64,000 nucleotides of DNA, taken from Tritrichomonas musculus (lineage: Eukaryota > Parabasalia > Tritrichomonadida > Tritrichomonadidae). Positions within the stretch are counted from its first letter, which is position 1. The number at the start of each line of letters is the position of its first letter. The position numbers were made by a program, and so were the translations under genes. The notes beneath the pieces were generated by a model. That model made no database searches, had not been told where the DNA came from, and worked only from the letters and a program-made list of their open reading frames with translations. The stretch lies in the NCBI GenBank assembly GCA_039105265.1, contig JAPFFF010000009.1, positions 5,580,001-5,644,000 of the forward strand, given 5' to 3'. Shown in pieces: positions 9,596-19,138 of this stretch.

Positions 9596-11278
9596 ATGGA
9601 GTCAATTGGTGACTCTTCATCAAGCTGCTTAATCGACATACAAATTGAAGAGTCACTTAGTCGAGAAACTTTAATGAGTATTGATAGTGCGAATCAAAAG
9701 GAAGACTGTGGAATTTTTACTCTTTGTTCAATTACCTTAACCATTTGCTTTTTTTTAAGCTTTCTTCTTCCAAATCTTACAACCACAATAAAATATAATT
9801 ATAAATTGCGAGATCGCGACATGAGTTTCTCATCGCCGAATCATCAATCTTCAATAGAATTAAGCAAAAACATTAAACAAAAATATGTATCCTTTTCAAT
9901 TGAATCACTTTCTTCGCTAAATCAATTTTTATCATTATCTGTTTCATTTATAAAAAAGTCCACTCCAAATACTTTAAATGGAAAAGATTTATCATATAAT
10001 CATATGAATTATTCTAACAATGATTTATTAATATTATTTACAGATATTACAATACAAACAGATTTATCAAATAAAGCACATGAGACAGACTTTTCATCGC
10101 ATTCACTTTCTGGTTCTTTTTTATATTTTGCCAAAGATCAAAATATTAGCCAAAAAGTCCCTCTTTTAAAAAATCAATTAACAAAATATACAGCCTTTGC
10201 AAGCACAGTTTCGATATCTTGTAACAAATTAAATAATGAGCCAAATATCAAATTATTTGATGATATTATCGAATGCAGAGTTTATTGGACATTTGGAAAT
10301 AGTAGTATTCCATTTTATCAATCTTTTATCAAATTATTGTTTTTTACTATAAATTTCATTTCGTTGATATCCTTTTTATGGAGGACAAGATATACATCTG
10401 TCTATGTTTTACATCTTGAGCAAATACTTAGCATCTTTCTACTTTTTTTCACATTTTTAATTGATAATCCATTTCATTATATTTTTATGGTTAAATTACC
10501 CAAATTTTCAATGATTTATGATGAGATAACCAAAACTATATTTAATATTTATTTAAGATTCTTTGTCCTTGTGTTGTTTGATTCATTAAGATTTAAAAAT
10601 AGAAGAATTGGACGATGCTTTTTTACGCCAAAACTATTTTTCTTTCTATTTTTCTTGCTGTTTGAGCTTCTTTCTTCACTTATTCAAGCCAAAAAAGTTG
10701 GTAATTTTCAATATCCTAATTCAGTTTTACAAAAACTTCATTCTACAGATATAAATGCTAATTTCAAACAATTTTATCAAAATGAAGCAAAAATAAGTAA
10801 AGAAGTGAATTTATATTCAAATGAAAGACTACTTCACAGCAATCTCTTTTTCGGCCTGATAGATAATTGCGATCATTATGCTGGAAACAATAATTTTTAT
10901 GAAAAATCAATTTTCTTTTTATCCAAACTATTTGAATTAGCATTTATATTTTGGATTGTTTTTGTAATCGTTCGATCATTTAGAGATATAGATGTGACCG
11001 AACGATACAAGTTTTTTGTATACTTTTCAGTTTCATCACTAATGTTTTTATTAACAGAAGTGTCTGATTGGATTTTATCTCGAATGGAAAGATTTGGCAA
11101 TACTCTCCTTCCTTTTCTATTTAAACTTTCAGTCTATAATATTTTTGGCCTTTTAATGATGTTTTTCCATTGGCCATACGAATTAATTACAGATCAACAG
11201 TACCTCGATCCAGAAGAAGGTGATGGTGACGTTGCTGACTTTTATAATGAATCAGATAAATCTAATGACACAATTTGA
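9596..11278 (+). CDS. TMEM181/Wntless-type seven-helix membrane protein
   Basis: A 560-residue multi-pass membrane protein. Residues about 40-62 are a hydrophobic anchor or signal segment (ITLTICFFLSFLLPN). A soluble, probably lumenal beta-rich domain covers about 62-240, followed by a bundle of about six or seven helices from 244 onward. The segment EQILSIFLLFFTFLIDNPFHYIF, then a helix ending in LVLFDSLRF, reproduces the order seen in TMEM181/Wntless proteins (EQxLTYLL...NNPFYI...WLVLFDGxRY). That family has a GOLD-like lumenal domain plus a GPCR-like bundle (GOST fold) and works in secretory-pathway trafficking. The last 30 residues are acidic and cytosolic. The start is the first ATG. The lumenal domain cannot be matched by eye, so the subgroup assignment is approximate. 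Confidence 0.65.
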   Translation: MESIGDSSSSCLIDIQIEESLSRETLMSIDSANQKEDCGIFTLCSITLTICFFLSFLLPNLTTTIKYNYKLRDRDMSFSSPNHQSSIELSKNIKQKYVSFSIESLSSLNQFLSLSVSFIKKSTPNTLNGKDLSYNHMNYSNNDLLILFTDITIQTDLSNKAHETDFSSHSLSGSFLYFAKDQNISQKVPLLKNQLTKYTAFASTVSISCNKLNNEPNIKLFDDIIECRVYWTFGNSSIPFYQSFIKLLFFTINFISLISFLWRTRYTSVYVLHLEQILSIFLLFFTFLIDNPFHYIFMVKLPKFSMIYDEITKTIFNIYLRFFVLVLFDSLRFKNRRIGRCFFTPKLFFFLFFLLFELLSSLIQAKKVGNFQYPNSVLQKLHSTDINANFKQFYQNEAKISKEVNLYSNERLLHSNLFFGLIDNCDHYAGNNNFYEKSIFFLSKLFELAFIFWIVFVIVRSFRDIDVTERYKFFVYFSVSSLMFLLTEVSDWILSRMERFGNTLLPFLFKLSVYNIFGLLMMFFHWPYELITDQQYLDPEEGDGDVADFYNESDKSNDTI

Positions 11279-11741
11279 TTCAAATCATACGTTTTGTTCT
11301 TAAATATTACTTTATTATTATGAATAATAATTGTATATATATATATATAATAAATACTTATATCATTAAAAAATATATTTATATTTCTGAAACTGAAAAA
11401 AATTCTATTATTTTATGTCAACTTGTGTTCATATGATATATCAAAATTAAAATTCTTAGGGATTTCATATGGTCCATTAAATGTTGGTATGGTTGCAATT
11501 ATCAATAATATTATTTTTAGTAAAAGTTCAAAACCGCAAAAAAACTTGAATTATATTTTGCAATAATTGATGAATTAAAGATATAAAAGAATCTACTTTT
11601 ACATTTTGGATATATATAGAGTCAATATGATTTCAAATCCAGGACTTTGACGGAATTAATTCATTAATCACCAGAAAACAAAACACAAATTCAAAAAATA
11701 AAAAGAATCTAAGTTGTTTATAATAAGTTAATAACAAAATT
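11279..11741. other. gap between convergent genes
   Basis: AT-rich, with a short (TA)n run around 11334-11350. No RNA gene or transposon end was recognised. It holds the 3' ends of the TMEM181-like (+) and repeat-protein (-) transcripts. Confidence 0.5.
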
Positions 11742-14700
11742 CTACAAATTAAGATTTGATTCAAGATATCGCTTGAATATTGAAAAACATTTCATATCTT
11801 CAATTTTTTCAGTGACAGCCGGCTTCTTAATGCACTGGTTTTGGCTATTTTTGATTTTAGAATGAGTCGATGAAAACGACTTGAATGCATCCAAAATGCC
11901 AAATGAGTCATCATTGAAAAAGTTCGAGTCATCAGTCTCGCTCTTCTCGTCTTTCTCGTCTTTGCCTTCGCTTGCCTTTTCTGGCTTATTGGAATCACTG
12001 CTGCTGTGAGGAGGGCTGCTCTGCAGCTTTGGAATTGGAAGCGGTTTGAATGATGGAATCTTCACAGTGCTGTCATACTTCATTGACGACTCAAACGAAA
12101 AGTGAACTGGATCATTTGAGTAAGGAAGACTTGGAAGTACAAATGAACGCCTCTCAGAATCTTCAATGCTTTCTCTTCTGGCTTTGCTCAGCTGCTCAAC
12201 TTCAGGCTTCTTTTCAACATTTTTGCTTTCTTCTTTCTTTTCAATGTTTTTGTTTTCTTCTTTCTTTTCAATGTTTTTGTTTTCTTCTTTCTTTTCAATG
12301 TTTTTGTTTTCTTCTTTCTTTTCAATGTTTTTGTTTTCTTCTTTCTTTTCAATGTTTTTGCTTTCTTCTTTCTTTTCAATGTTTTTGTTTTCTTCTTTCT
12401 TTTCAATGTTTTTGTTTTCTTCTTTCTTTTCAATGTTTTTGTTTTCTTCTTTCTTTTCAATGTTTTTGTTTTCTTCTTTCTTTTCAATGTTTTTGTTTTC
12501 TTCTTTCTTTTCAATGTTTTTGCTTTCTTCTTTCTTTTCAATGTTTTTGTTTTCTTCTTTCTTTTCAACATTTTTGTTTTCTTCTTTCTTTTCAATGTTT
12601 TTGTTTTCTTCTTTCTTTTCAATTGTCTTGCTTTCAAGATTGCCTGCTTCCTTCTCATTTACATCACCATGACTTGGCTGGCTCGCTTGATTTGATTCCA
12701 GAGTCTTCCTTGCAGCTGCCTCATTGCTCTTGCTGCCTGCCGCTTCTAATTTCTTTGGCTGGCTCCTCTCTGTCCTTCGCAGCACCACTGGTTCATCATC
12801 GAGAGACTCGAAATCGTCATCAGACTCGAAACCAGCCTCGTTTTCGTCAGCCTTGACTGAAGGGAGAGTGAATCCTCTCTCCACAGCCGGCGTGCTGATT
12901 ACCTCATCGTTGTTATCCTCATCGTCAAGCTCAATTTTGAGCTCGTTTGTTGACTGCAGTGCCGGAATTGCATTCAAATTGAATGCAAACTGGTCAAATG
13001 AAGGATTGAATGCTTCGTCCTTCTTCTGGCTTCCTTCCGCTTTGCTTTCTTCTTCATCGGGCGGAAGATCCACGTGAAGTTCACTCGTGCTCTGCACTGG
13101 CTTGCCTGTGATGAACTGCGAAAACTGGTCAAATGAAGGATTGAATGCTTCTTCCTTCTTTTGGCTTTGCTCTTCTTTGCTTTCTTTTGCTTCTTTCTTT
13201 TCTTCTTCTTCATCGGGTGGAAGATCCAATTGAAGTTCACTCGTGCTCTTCGTTTGGATGCTGGAAGTGATCTGCGAAAATTGGTCAAATGAAGGATTGA
13301 ATGCTTCTTCCTTCTTCTGGCTTTGTTCTTCTTTGCTTTCTTCTTCATCGGGTGGAAGATCCAATTGAAGTTCACTCGTGCTCTGCACTGGCTTGCCTGT
13401 GATGATCTGCGAAAACTGGTCAAATGAAGGATTGAATGCTTCTTCCTTCTTCTGGCTTTGCTCTTCTTTGCTTTCTTTTGCTTCTTTCTTTTCTTCTTCT
13501 TCATCGGGTGGAAGATCCAATTGAAGTTCACTCGTGCTCTTCGTTTGGATGCTGGAAGTGATCTGCGAAAATTGGTCAAATGAAGGATTGAATGCTTCGT
13601 CCTTCTTCTGGCTTTGCTCTTCTTTGCTTTCTTCTTCATCGGGTGGAAGATCCAATTGAAGTTCATTTGTGTTATGCGTTGGAATGTTGGAAATGACTTC
13701 TGAAAATTGGTCGAAGGATGGATTGAATGCTTCTTCTTTTTTATTGTTGTTTTGCTTAGTTGATTCTGTTTTGTCTTCTTCTTCTTCTTCTAGCGGAATA
13801 TCAACGTGAATCTCATTTGTATTTTGCGTTTGAATATTTGAAATTTCTGGCTTAAACTGGTCGAATGATGGATTGAATGCTTCTTCTTTATTTTCGTTTT
13901 CATTTTGTTTATTATCTTCTTTTTGATTTTCATTTTCCTCTCCAACTTGTTCTTTGTCTTCTTCTTCTTCTTCAAGTTGAAGTTCGGCATCAAGCTTATC
14001 TGAGCTGTGCGATTTAATTAAGGCAGCATCTGGCGTGAATACTTCAACTGATGGACCAGATTCTTTTTCTGTATTATCTTTTTCATTGTTTTGTTTAGCT
14101 GATTCTGTCTTGTCTTCTTCTTCTTCTTCAGATGGAAGATCCAATTGAAGTTCGTTCGTGTTCTGTGCTGGAATGCTGGAAATGACTTCTTGAAATTGGT
14201 CAAACGAAGGATTGAATTTTTCTTCTTTTTCGTTTTCATTTTGCTCATTTGACTCTTTTTTGTCTTCTTCTTCATTCGAAACATCAATGCGAATATCATT
14301 CGTGTTTTGCGTTGGGATATTGGAAATGACTTCTGAAAATTGGTCAAAGGATGGATTGAATGTTTCTTGTTTTTCAATTTCTTTTTCGTTTTGTTTAGCT
14401 GATTCTGTTTTGTCTTCTTCTTCTGGTGAAATATTAATGTGAATCTCACTCGTGCTCTGCACTGGCTTGCCTGTGATGATCTGCGAAAACTGGTCAAATG
14501 AAGGATTGAATGCTTCTTCCTTCTTCTGGCTTTGCTCTTCTTTGCTTTCTTCTTCATCGGGTGGAAGATCCAATTGAAGTTCATTTGTGTTATGCGTTGG
14601 AATATTGGAAATGACTTCTGAAAATTGGTCGAAGGATGGATTGAATTCTTCTTCTTTTTTATTGTTGTTTTGCTTAGTTGATTCTGTTTTGTCTTCTTCT

Positions 14701-15626
14701 TCTTCTTCTAGCGGAATATCAACGTGAATCTCATTTGTATTTTGCGTTTGAATATTTGAAATTTCTGGCTTAAACTGGTCGAATGATGGATTGAATGCTT
14801 CTTCTTTATTTTCGTTTTCATTTTGTTTTTTTTCTTCTTTTTGATTTTCGATGTTGGTATCAACATCAAGTTTGTCAGGAATGCCAGGGAATACAAATCC
14901 AACATGATCATTTTCTGTTTCTTCTTGAGGAGGTGAAAAAATGTCAATTTGATTGTTATCATCTTTGTCATCGTTATTTATAACATTATCACTACTGAAA
15001 ACAAGAAAATCAGAACCATTTTTCTCTTTTTGTAAATTATTTTGCTTTGATTTTTCTTCTTCTTTCTTATTGAAGAAATCACGTTCAAGCTCAGGAGAAC
15101 CAAAACCAACAGCAGAACTGATTCCTTCACTTCTGACTTGTTGTAATTTCTGATTTTCTTTTTCTTCTGAAGTGAGAAAATCTGATGGAAATTGAATACT
15201 GACATCTGGATCATTTTCTTCATTATCATCAAGATCGGATTTATGCAGTGATTCGTTTGTTAAATCAAAATTTTTGGTGACTGAGTCAACAGGTTCTATC
15301 TGATTATCAGCCTGCCCATCAATAAAATTAATATCTAATAAATCATTTTTATTGCTACTTTGGCTTTGATTATTCCCATCATTATATAGGTTCAATAATT
15401 CATCATTGTTTCCTGGTGTCTGATTATCAAATAAATTTAAAAGGTCTGCTTTATCATCATTATCTGTTTGCTTTTGCGAGTCTTGCATTATATCATTTGG
15501 TTGAACTGAATTTTGAGTAAAATCCATAAGTTGATCGGTTTGCGATTGTAATTCATTTGAATTAGCATCATTTTGTTGATTTGAAAATTCATCACCAAAT
15601 AGGTCTTGAGGATTTTGATTACTCAT
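11742..15626 (-). CDS. large disordered repeat protein
   Basis: A 1294-residue acidic, low-complexity protein; no folded domain is recognised. The first 120 residues carry short linear motifs typical of clathrin/adaptor-binding tails (DLFGDEF, DLLNLFDN, ELLNLYND, DLLDINF). Residues about 270-890 hold 12 copies of FNPSFDQF, spaced about 40-65 residues apart by acidic/KEEQ linkers ending in T(N/S)E(L/I)xxxxP(P/L)(D/E)EEE. A later block (about 1000-1145) is 15 tandem copies of the nine-residue unit IEKKEENKN, with N changed to S in copies 4, 10 and 15. The start is the ATG at 15626; the frame is open a little further upstream but has no ATG. The 3' third uses noticeably more GC-rich codons than the 5' third. 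A membrane-traffic scaffold is possible but is inference. Confidence 0.75.
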   Translation of the reverse strand: MSNQNPQDLFGDEFSNQQNDANSNELQSQTDQLMDFTQNSVQPNDIMQDSQKQTDNDDKADLLNLFDNQTPGNNDELLNLYNDGNNQSQSSNKNDLLDINFIDGQADNQIEPVDSVTKNFDLTNESLHKSDLDDNEENDPDVSIQFPSDFLTSEEKENQKLQQVRSEGISSAVGFGSPELERDFFNKKEEEKSKQNNLQKEKNGSDFLVFSSDNVINNDDKDDNNQIDIFSPPQEETENDHVGFVFPGIPDKLDVDTNIENQKEEKKQNENENKEEAFNPSFDQFKPEISNIQTQNTNEIHVDIPLEEEEEDKTESTKQNNNKKEEEFNPSFDQFSEVISNIPTHNTNELQLDLPPDEEESKEEQSQKKEEAFNPSFDQFSQIITGKPVQSTSEIHINISPEEEDKTESAKQNEKEIEKQETFNPSFDQFSEVISNIPTQNTNDIRIDVSNEEEDKKESNEQNENEKEEKFNPSFDQFQEVISSIPAQNTNELQLDLPSEEEEEDKTESAKQNNEKDNTEKESGPSVEVFTPDAALIKSHSSDKLDAELQLEEEEEDKEQVGEENENQKEDNKQNENENKEEAFNPSFDQFKPEISNIQTQNTNEIHVDIPLEEEEEDKTESTKQNNNKKEEAFNPSFDQFSEVISNIPTHNTNELQLDLPPDEEESKEEQSQKKDEAFNPSFDQFSQITSSIQTKSTSELQLDLPPDEEEEKKEAKESKEEQSQKKEEAFNPSFDQFSQIITGKPVQSTSELQLDLPPDEEESKEEQSQKKEEAFNPSFDQFSQITSSIQTKSTSELQLDLPPDEEEEKKEAKESKEEQSQKKEEAFNPSFDQFSQFITGKPVQSTSELHVDLPPDEEESKAEGSQKKDEAFNPSFDQFAFNLNAIPALQSTNELKIELDDEDNNDEVISTPAVERGFTLPSVKADENEAGFESDDDFESLDDEPVVLRRTERSQPKKLEAAGSKSNEAAARKTLESNQASQPSHGDVNEKEAGNLESKTIEKKEENKNIEKKEENKNVEKKEENKNIEKKEESKNIEKKEENKNIEKKEENKNIEKKEENKNIEKKEENKNIEKKEENKNIEKKEESKNIEKKEENKNIEKKEENKNIEKKEENKNIEKKEENKNIEKKEESKNVEKKPEVEQLSKARRESIEDSERRSFVLPSLPYSNDPVHFSFESSMKYDSTVKIPSFKPLPIPKLQSSPPHSSSDSNKPEKASEGKDEKDEKSETDDSNFFNDDSFGILDAFKSFSSTHSKIKNSQNQCIKKPAVTEKIEDMKCFSIFKRYLESNLNL
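12187..12630 (-). repeat. 27-bp tandem repeat (IEKKEENKN units)
   Basis: About 15 units of 27 bases in register, each coding for the nonapeptide IEKKEENKN. Units are near-identical at DNA level. The rare variants (Asn to Ser in three units, Ile to Val in two) are single-base changes, consistent with recent expansion by slippage or unequal exchange. The opposite strand is also open in other frames over this block, which is a shadow of the repeat and not a gene. Confidence 0.9.
12970..14850 (-). repeat. FNPSFDQF repeat region, 12 copies
   Basis: Twelve copies of the octapeptide FNPSFDQF, in longer modules of about 120-200 bases. Whole modules recur: the combination ending in SQIITGKPVQSTSE occurs in alternation with SQITSSIQTKSTSE, and the KPEISNIQTQNTNEI module is present twice about 800 bases apart. 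This shows block duplication, not simple unit slippage. Only the octapeptide is invariant, so it is likely the functional ligand motif. Confidence 0.85.
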
Positions 15627-15700
15627 ATTTTTCAACTTTTTCAAAATTTATGCATTCAAAAAAAAAATATTTTGAATAGTTTATTCATTTTATAACCATT

Positions 15701-16705
15701 ATGTTTACACATAATTTTTCAGATATTGGATATCCACTACTTGATTTACCATGTAACAACACAATATCTATTTCAAGTAAATCAAAGCATGCCGATTTCA
15801 ATGTTAATTTTCAAGACTTATTTAATAATCCTGAAATAAAAGCAAAATGCAATGAAAAAAAATTTGGATGCGGCTTCAATTTTTCTAACAACATCGTAAA
15901 ATTTAAGGTCTGGCCGTCATTTGATTTTTTCTCGCCAAGATTTTCAATAATTTCTGATTACACTGATGATGAAAACGTGAATCCAAAGGTTCAATATAAA
16001 TTGAAACTCCCTTGTAAAATTAAAAACGTAAAATTATGTTTTGCTTCTCGTTTTAACAAGGAAGATCACTTAACCTCATTTGCTCAAGAGGTATCATATA
16101 AAAATCAACCTGGTTCATTCAAAATCAAAAACAAATTTTCGATGCCTCAATATTCCGTTTATTCTGATAAAATAAAACTTAGAATCAATCGTTCTACTTT
16201 TCTTTTTAAAATGGCCTCAAATAATTTCTGGAAAAGTAAATTTACAATTGCACCTCCACTCAGTATTCAAGCAGCAGAAACTTTCAGACACCTCCTTAAT
16301 ACATCGATTTCATTTCTTATTAAAAAAGAAGAAGGCTCAATTTCACGTGAAAAATGCAGGGTAATCAACATCAATAATCGCTTTATATGCGGACTTTCAT
16401 ACGACTTTCTTAAAGATTCGATCAAACTAAAAAATTGCTCTAAGCTACCATCAAAAAGCGGGAAAGTAGCTTTCGCTTTGAGATACTCAAAGAAAGATTC
16501 ATTTGGAGTAAAAATTGGAACAAAGTATTTAACTCGATTTGGAAAAATATATGCAAACCTTAGAAGTTATCCTGATAATACTTTTGTTGCAGGACTCAAA
16601 ACTCAAGTTAATGATTCATGCAATATTGAATTTTACGGTGGATTCATTCAAAATCAAGTAGAACCTAAAAAGATGTGGAGTATTAATTTGGAATTTTCCC
16701 ATTAA
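15701..16705 (+). CDS. candidate beta-barrel outer-membrane protein
   Basis: A 334-residue protein with no signal peptide and no hydrophobic helix. Most of its length alternates polar and apolar residues in 9-12-residue runs, for example VQYKLKLPCKI, KLCFASRF, SFGVKIGTKYL, KIYANLRSY, TFVAGLKTQV and NIEFYGGFI. It ends in an aromatic/hydrophobic strand (MWSINLEF), the place where mitochondrial-type barrels carry the sorting signal. Length and pattern resemble the eukaryotic porin/Tom40 family, which in trichomonads is found in the hydrogenosome outer membrane. No family-specific motif can be confirmed by eye. It is divergent from the repeat-protein gene, with 74 bases between the two ATGs. Alternative: a soluble beta-rich protein. 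Confidence 0.45.
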   Translation: MFTHNFSDIGYPLLDLPCNNTISISSKSKHADFNVNFQDLFNNPEIKAKCNEKKFGCGFNFSNNIVKFKVWPSFDFFSPRFSIISDYTDDENVNPKVQYKLKLPCKIKNVKLCFASRFNKEDHLTSFAQEVSYKNQPGSFKIKNKFSMPQYSVYSDKIKLRINRSTFLFKMASNNFWKSKFTIAPPLSIQAAETFRHLLNTSISFLIKKEEGSISREKCRVININNRFICGLSYDFLKDSIKLKNCSKLPSKSGKVAFALRYSKKDSFGVKIGTKYLTRFGKIYANLRSYPDNTFVAGLKTQVNDSCNIEFYGGFIQNQVEPKKMWSINLEFSH

Positions 16706-16765
16706 AATTCTATTTTATTTAAATAAATAATATGAATGAAGATTTTGATATTTCTTTTGCACGTT

Positions 16766-16835
16766 TAAAGACGTTAAAAAATTCATTTGATTATTTGAAA
16801 ATTCAAAGCTCGAACGATAAAAGACGTTAAAATAC
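16766..16835 (+). promoter_or_regulatory. direct repeat AAGACGTTAAAA upstream of 16845 gene
   Basis: The 12-base string AAGACGTTAAAA occurs twice, around 16766 and 16820, the second about 12 bases before the ATG. TAACGT-type cores are known Myb-protein targets in several protists. That link is by analogy only. Confidence 0.35.
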
Positions 16836-16844
16836 TACATTTAA

Positions 16845-18809
16845 ATGAGTGGAGAAAAAGCGATTTATTCTAATTTAGGTGAATTACAGAAACTAATTGA
16901 AGATTATTCGAAAGGACGTACTATAAAAGCAACGAGAAACGAAAATGATAAGCATAAAGCACAAAGGGAAGCAGACTTTGATAATTTTTCTTCGATTTTT
17001 TCAGGAGGTGATGATGCCCGTCATTTAGAAAACAAAAGACGGGTAAAGAAACTTTTAACCCAAATGAGATTAAATGAGAAACGTAGGGCAAAATCGAAAC
17101 AAATTGAAAATGCGAAAAATCAACCAAAAAATCAACCTAAGAAACGTAAAGTTCTTCCTAAAAAGCAAAAAGCTCCACCTAAAAAACAAGAAATTACACC
17201 TAAAAAACAAGAAATTCCTAAAGAAAAAACAGAAGATAAGTTAAGTGATATCATTGAGTTTGAAGAAGAAGAAGAAGATATCAGCAATAATAACGAAAAT
17301 AAAGATCTTTCAATTCATCGTGATAATCTCCAAAAGATTTTTAACGAATGGAAAACTCTTGATTCTAAGATTGAAGCTTCTCTTTCTCCGAAATCTGCGA
17401 AAAAATGTATGCCAAAAGAAAAAACTCGTTCATTTGAAAACAATTCAGATTTAACTCCAAAAAAGAACAAATCTTCAGCAACACCATCAAAAGGTTCTTC
17501 TCAAAGTTCAAAAGGTCAAGATGTAAAACTTTATTCAGCTCCATCAGCAAATACTTCTAATAAATCACAAGAGTGTAAAGTTTCTACAGATGAAATTTCT
17601 ATACATTCTGAAAATTCACAAAAGAGAAGTGGATCAACAGCCTCACAGCCTATATCTAATGACCCCACAAATTCTACATCTTCCCAAGTTCAAGTTTTGG
17701 AAGAAGCAACACAAACTCAACTATCTGACTCTCCACAACATTCAAATTCATATGCAAGCTCAAGAAATAGTTCAAACTCTCCCCATTTAGTTGAGTTAGA
17801 TTTGAATTTGCACGAAAGAGGCATCAACTTAAATGAAAATAATAGTGATGATCTTCCAGAAAATGAAGATAATATTATTTTACAAAACGAAGAAGATGAA
17901 GCAGATGAAGATGTAGCTACATCAGATAACAAGGAAAAAGGTAATTCGCCAAATAAAGATGATCCAAAACTTCAAGAGAAGCCTGTAGAAGAAGAAATTG
18001 TTTTTGAGACAATTACAACAAGATCTATAAAGTTCAATGGCAAAGATGAAAATCATGATTTAGAAGGCTCAGTGCCATCAAATTCGACTGAAGATATTTA
18101 TAAAAATATTGAACAGTCTTCTTCATCAAGCTCCGATATAACAATAGAAGCAATTGATAGTTCATCAGACGAAAATAAAGGACAAGTTAATCAATCTCCA
18201 ATTAAGACCAAAGTAAAGAAGCAAGCAGAAATAATGGAACCAATTATATCATCATCAGAATCTGAATCAGAAAAGAAAAAGCAAAACCAGAAGAAAAAGC
18301 CACCTCAAATTATTATTCCTGATTCGTCATTAAATACGAAAAAGGAAAAAAAGAAAAATGCGATAAATACAGAAGAACAAGACATTATAGAAATACTTGA
18401 GACATCCAGTTCAGATAGTAAGAAAGCATATAAACCTCCTAATGTTGTTTTATCTTCATCGAACACTCCAAAATCAGCAAAAACTCCTGAGTTAATAAAC
18501 CCAGTTTTTTCTTCTGGCTCAGAATCAAAACATTCAACAGACAATGAAAAAGATGAAAAAAATTCAAAAGAAGGAAAATCTGTTCCAATATATTCAAGCG
18601 TTATTCCGGAAAACAATCATCATTATAACAATTATCCAGAATTGCAAGAAATAAATCAGAAAATCGATGACGAAATATATCTCAACCATATTCAATCATC
18701 AGAGTCTTCTGATAGTTATCGTGGCCAATTATCAGTTGGTTCAAATGAAGACAATGATAAAGATTTGCCACTTCTTCAGACGACAGATTCAGAATCTGAT
18801 GATTATTGA
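16845..18809 (+). CDS. hypothetical disordered acidic/serine-rich protein
   Basis: Not recognised. A 654-residue, highly charged protein with no hydrophobic segment. Residues 1-85 are a possible folded or helical part (LGELQKLIEDYSKG, RRVKKLLTQMRLNEKRR). Residues about 90-125 are a basic K/P repeat (KKQKAPPKKQEITPKKQEIPK). The rest alternates acidic runs, poly-Ser patches and KKK clusters that resemble nuclear-localisation signals. The start is the ATG at 16845, downstream of two direct copies of AAGACGTTAAAA (around 16766 and 16820) that may be promoter elements. A chromatin-linked role would be a guess from composition only. Confidence 0.7.
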   Translation: MSGEKAIYSNLGELQKLIEDYSKGRTIKATRNENDKHKAQREADFDNFSSIFSGGDDARHLENKRRVKKLLTQMRLNEKRRAKSKQIENAKNQPKNQPKKRKVLPKKQKAPPKKQEITPKKQEIPKEKTEDKLSDIIEFEEEEEDISNNNENKDLSIHRDNLQKIFNEWKTLDSKIEASLSPKSAKKCMPKEKTRSFENNSDLTPKKNKSSATPSKGSSQSSKGQDVKLYSAPSANTSNKSQECKVSTDEISIHSENSQKRSGSTASQPISNDPTNSTSSQVQVLEEATQTQLSDSPQHSNSYASSRNSSNSPHLVELDLNLHERGINLNENNSDDLPENEDNIILQNEEDEADEDVATSDNKEKGNSPNKDDPKLQEKPVEEEIVFETITTRSIKFNGKDENHDLEGSVPSNSTEDIYKNIEQSSSSSSDITIEAIDSSSDENKGQVNQSPIKTKVKKQAEIMEPIISSSESESEKKKQNQKKKPPQIIIPDSSLNTKKEKKKNAINTEEQDIIEILETSSSDSKKAYKPPNVVLSSSNTPKSAKTPELINPVFSSGSESKHSTDNEKDEKNSKEGKSVPIYSSVIPENNHHYNNYPELQEINQKIDDEIYLNHIQSSESSDSYRGQLSVGSNEDNDKDLPLLQTTDSESDDY

Positions 18810-19138
18810 ATTTTGTTTTTTATTTTATTAACTAAAAGGTAATTGTATAATCACAATTTAATTTATGTAAAAAAACCAAATTAAATGTATAAAAAATCCA
18901 ACACTTAGATTGAATGGGTGTATTGCAGGATGGATACAAAATTAAAATTATTTTAATTTGTTTTCGAATGTTGTATATCGAGAAATTTCTTTTTAAATTT
19001 TCTACAGCACGTTAAGTTTTTAGCAAATTCAAATTTTGAATTTGCTGAACCAGATAATTTCTTAAACATTTTTGAAATTTTAAACGACTATCTCATAAAA
19101 AGTTCAAAAAAACCGTTGAAAATCTCCAATAAAATGGA
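18810..19138. other. short gap with a perfect palindrome
   Basis: Contains a 25-base perfect palindrome at 19022-19046 (arm AGCAAATTCAAA, single T centre), 92 bases before the dynein-like ATG. At 19134 an upstream ATG opens a two-codon frame (Met-Glu-stop) whose stop overlaps the ATG at 19139. Confidence 0.7.

Noticed and set aside
12050-12856. Long open frame on the + strand opposite the nonapeptide repeat (Phe/Cys/Leu-rich)
   Set aside because: It is the antisense reading of a 27-bp tandem repeat. Any frame without a stop in one unit stays open through all units. Composition is implausible and the minus-strand frame extends far beyond it.
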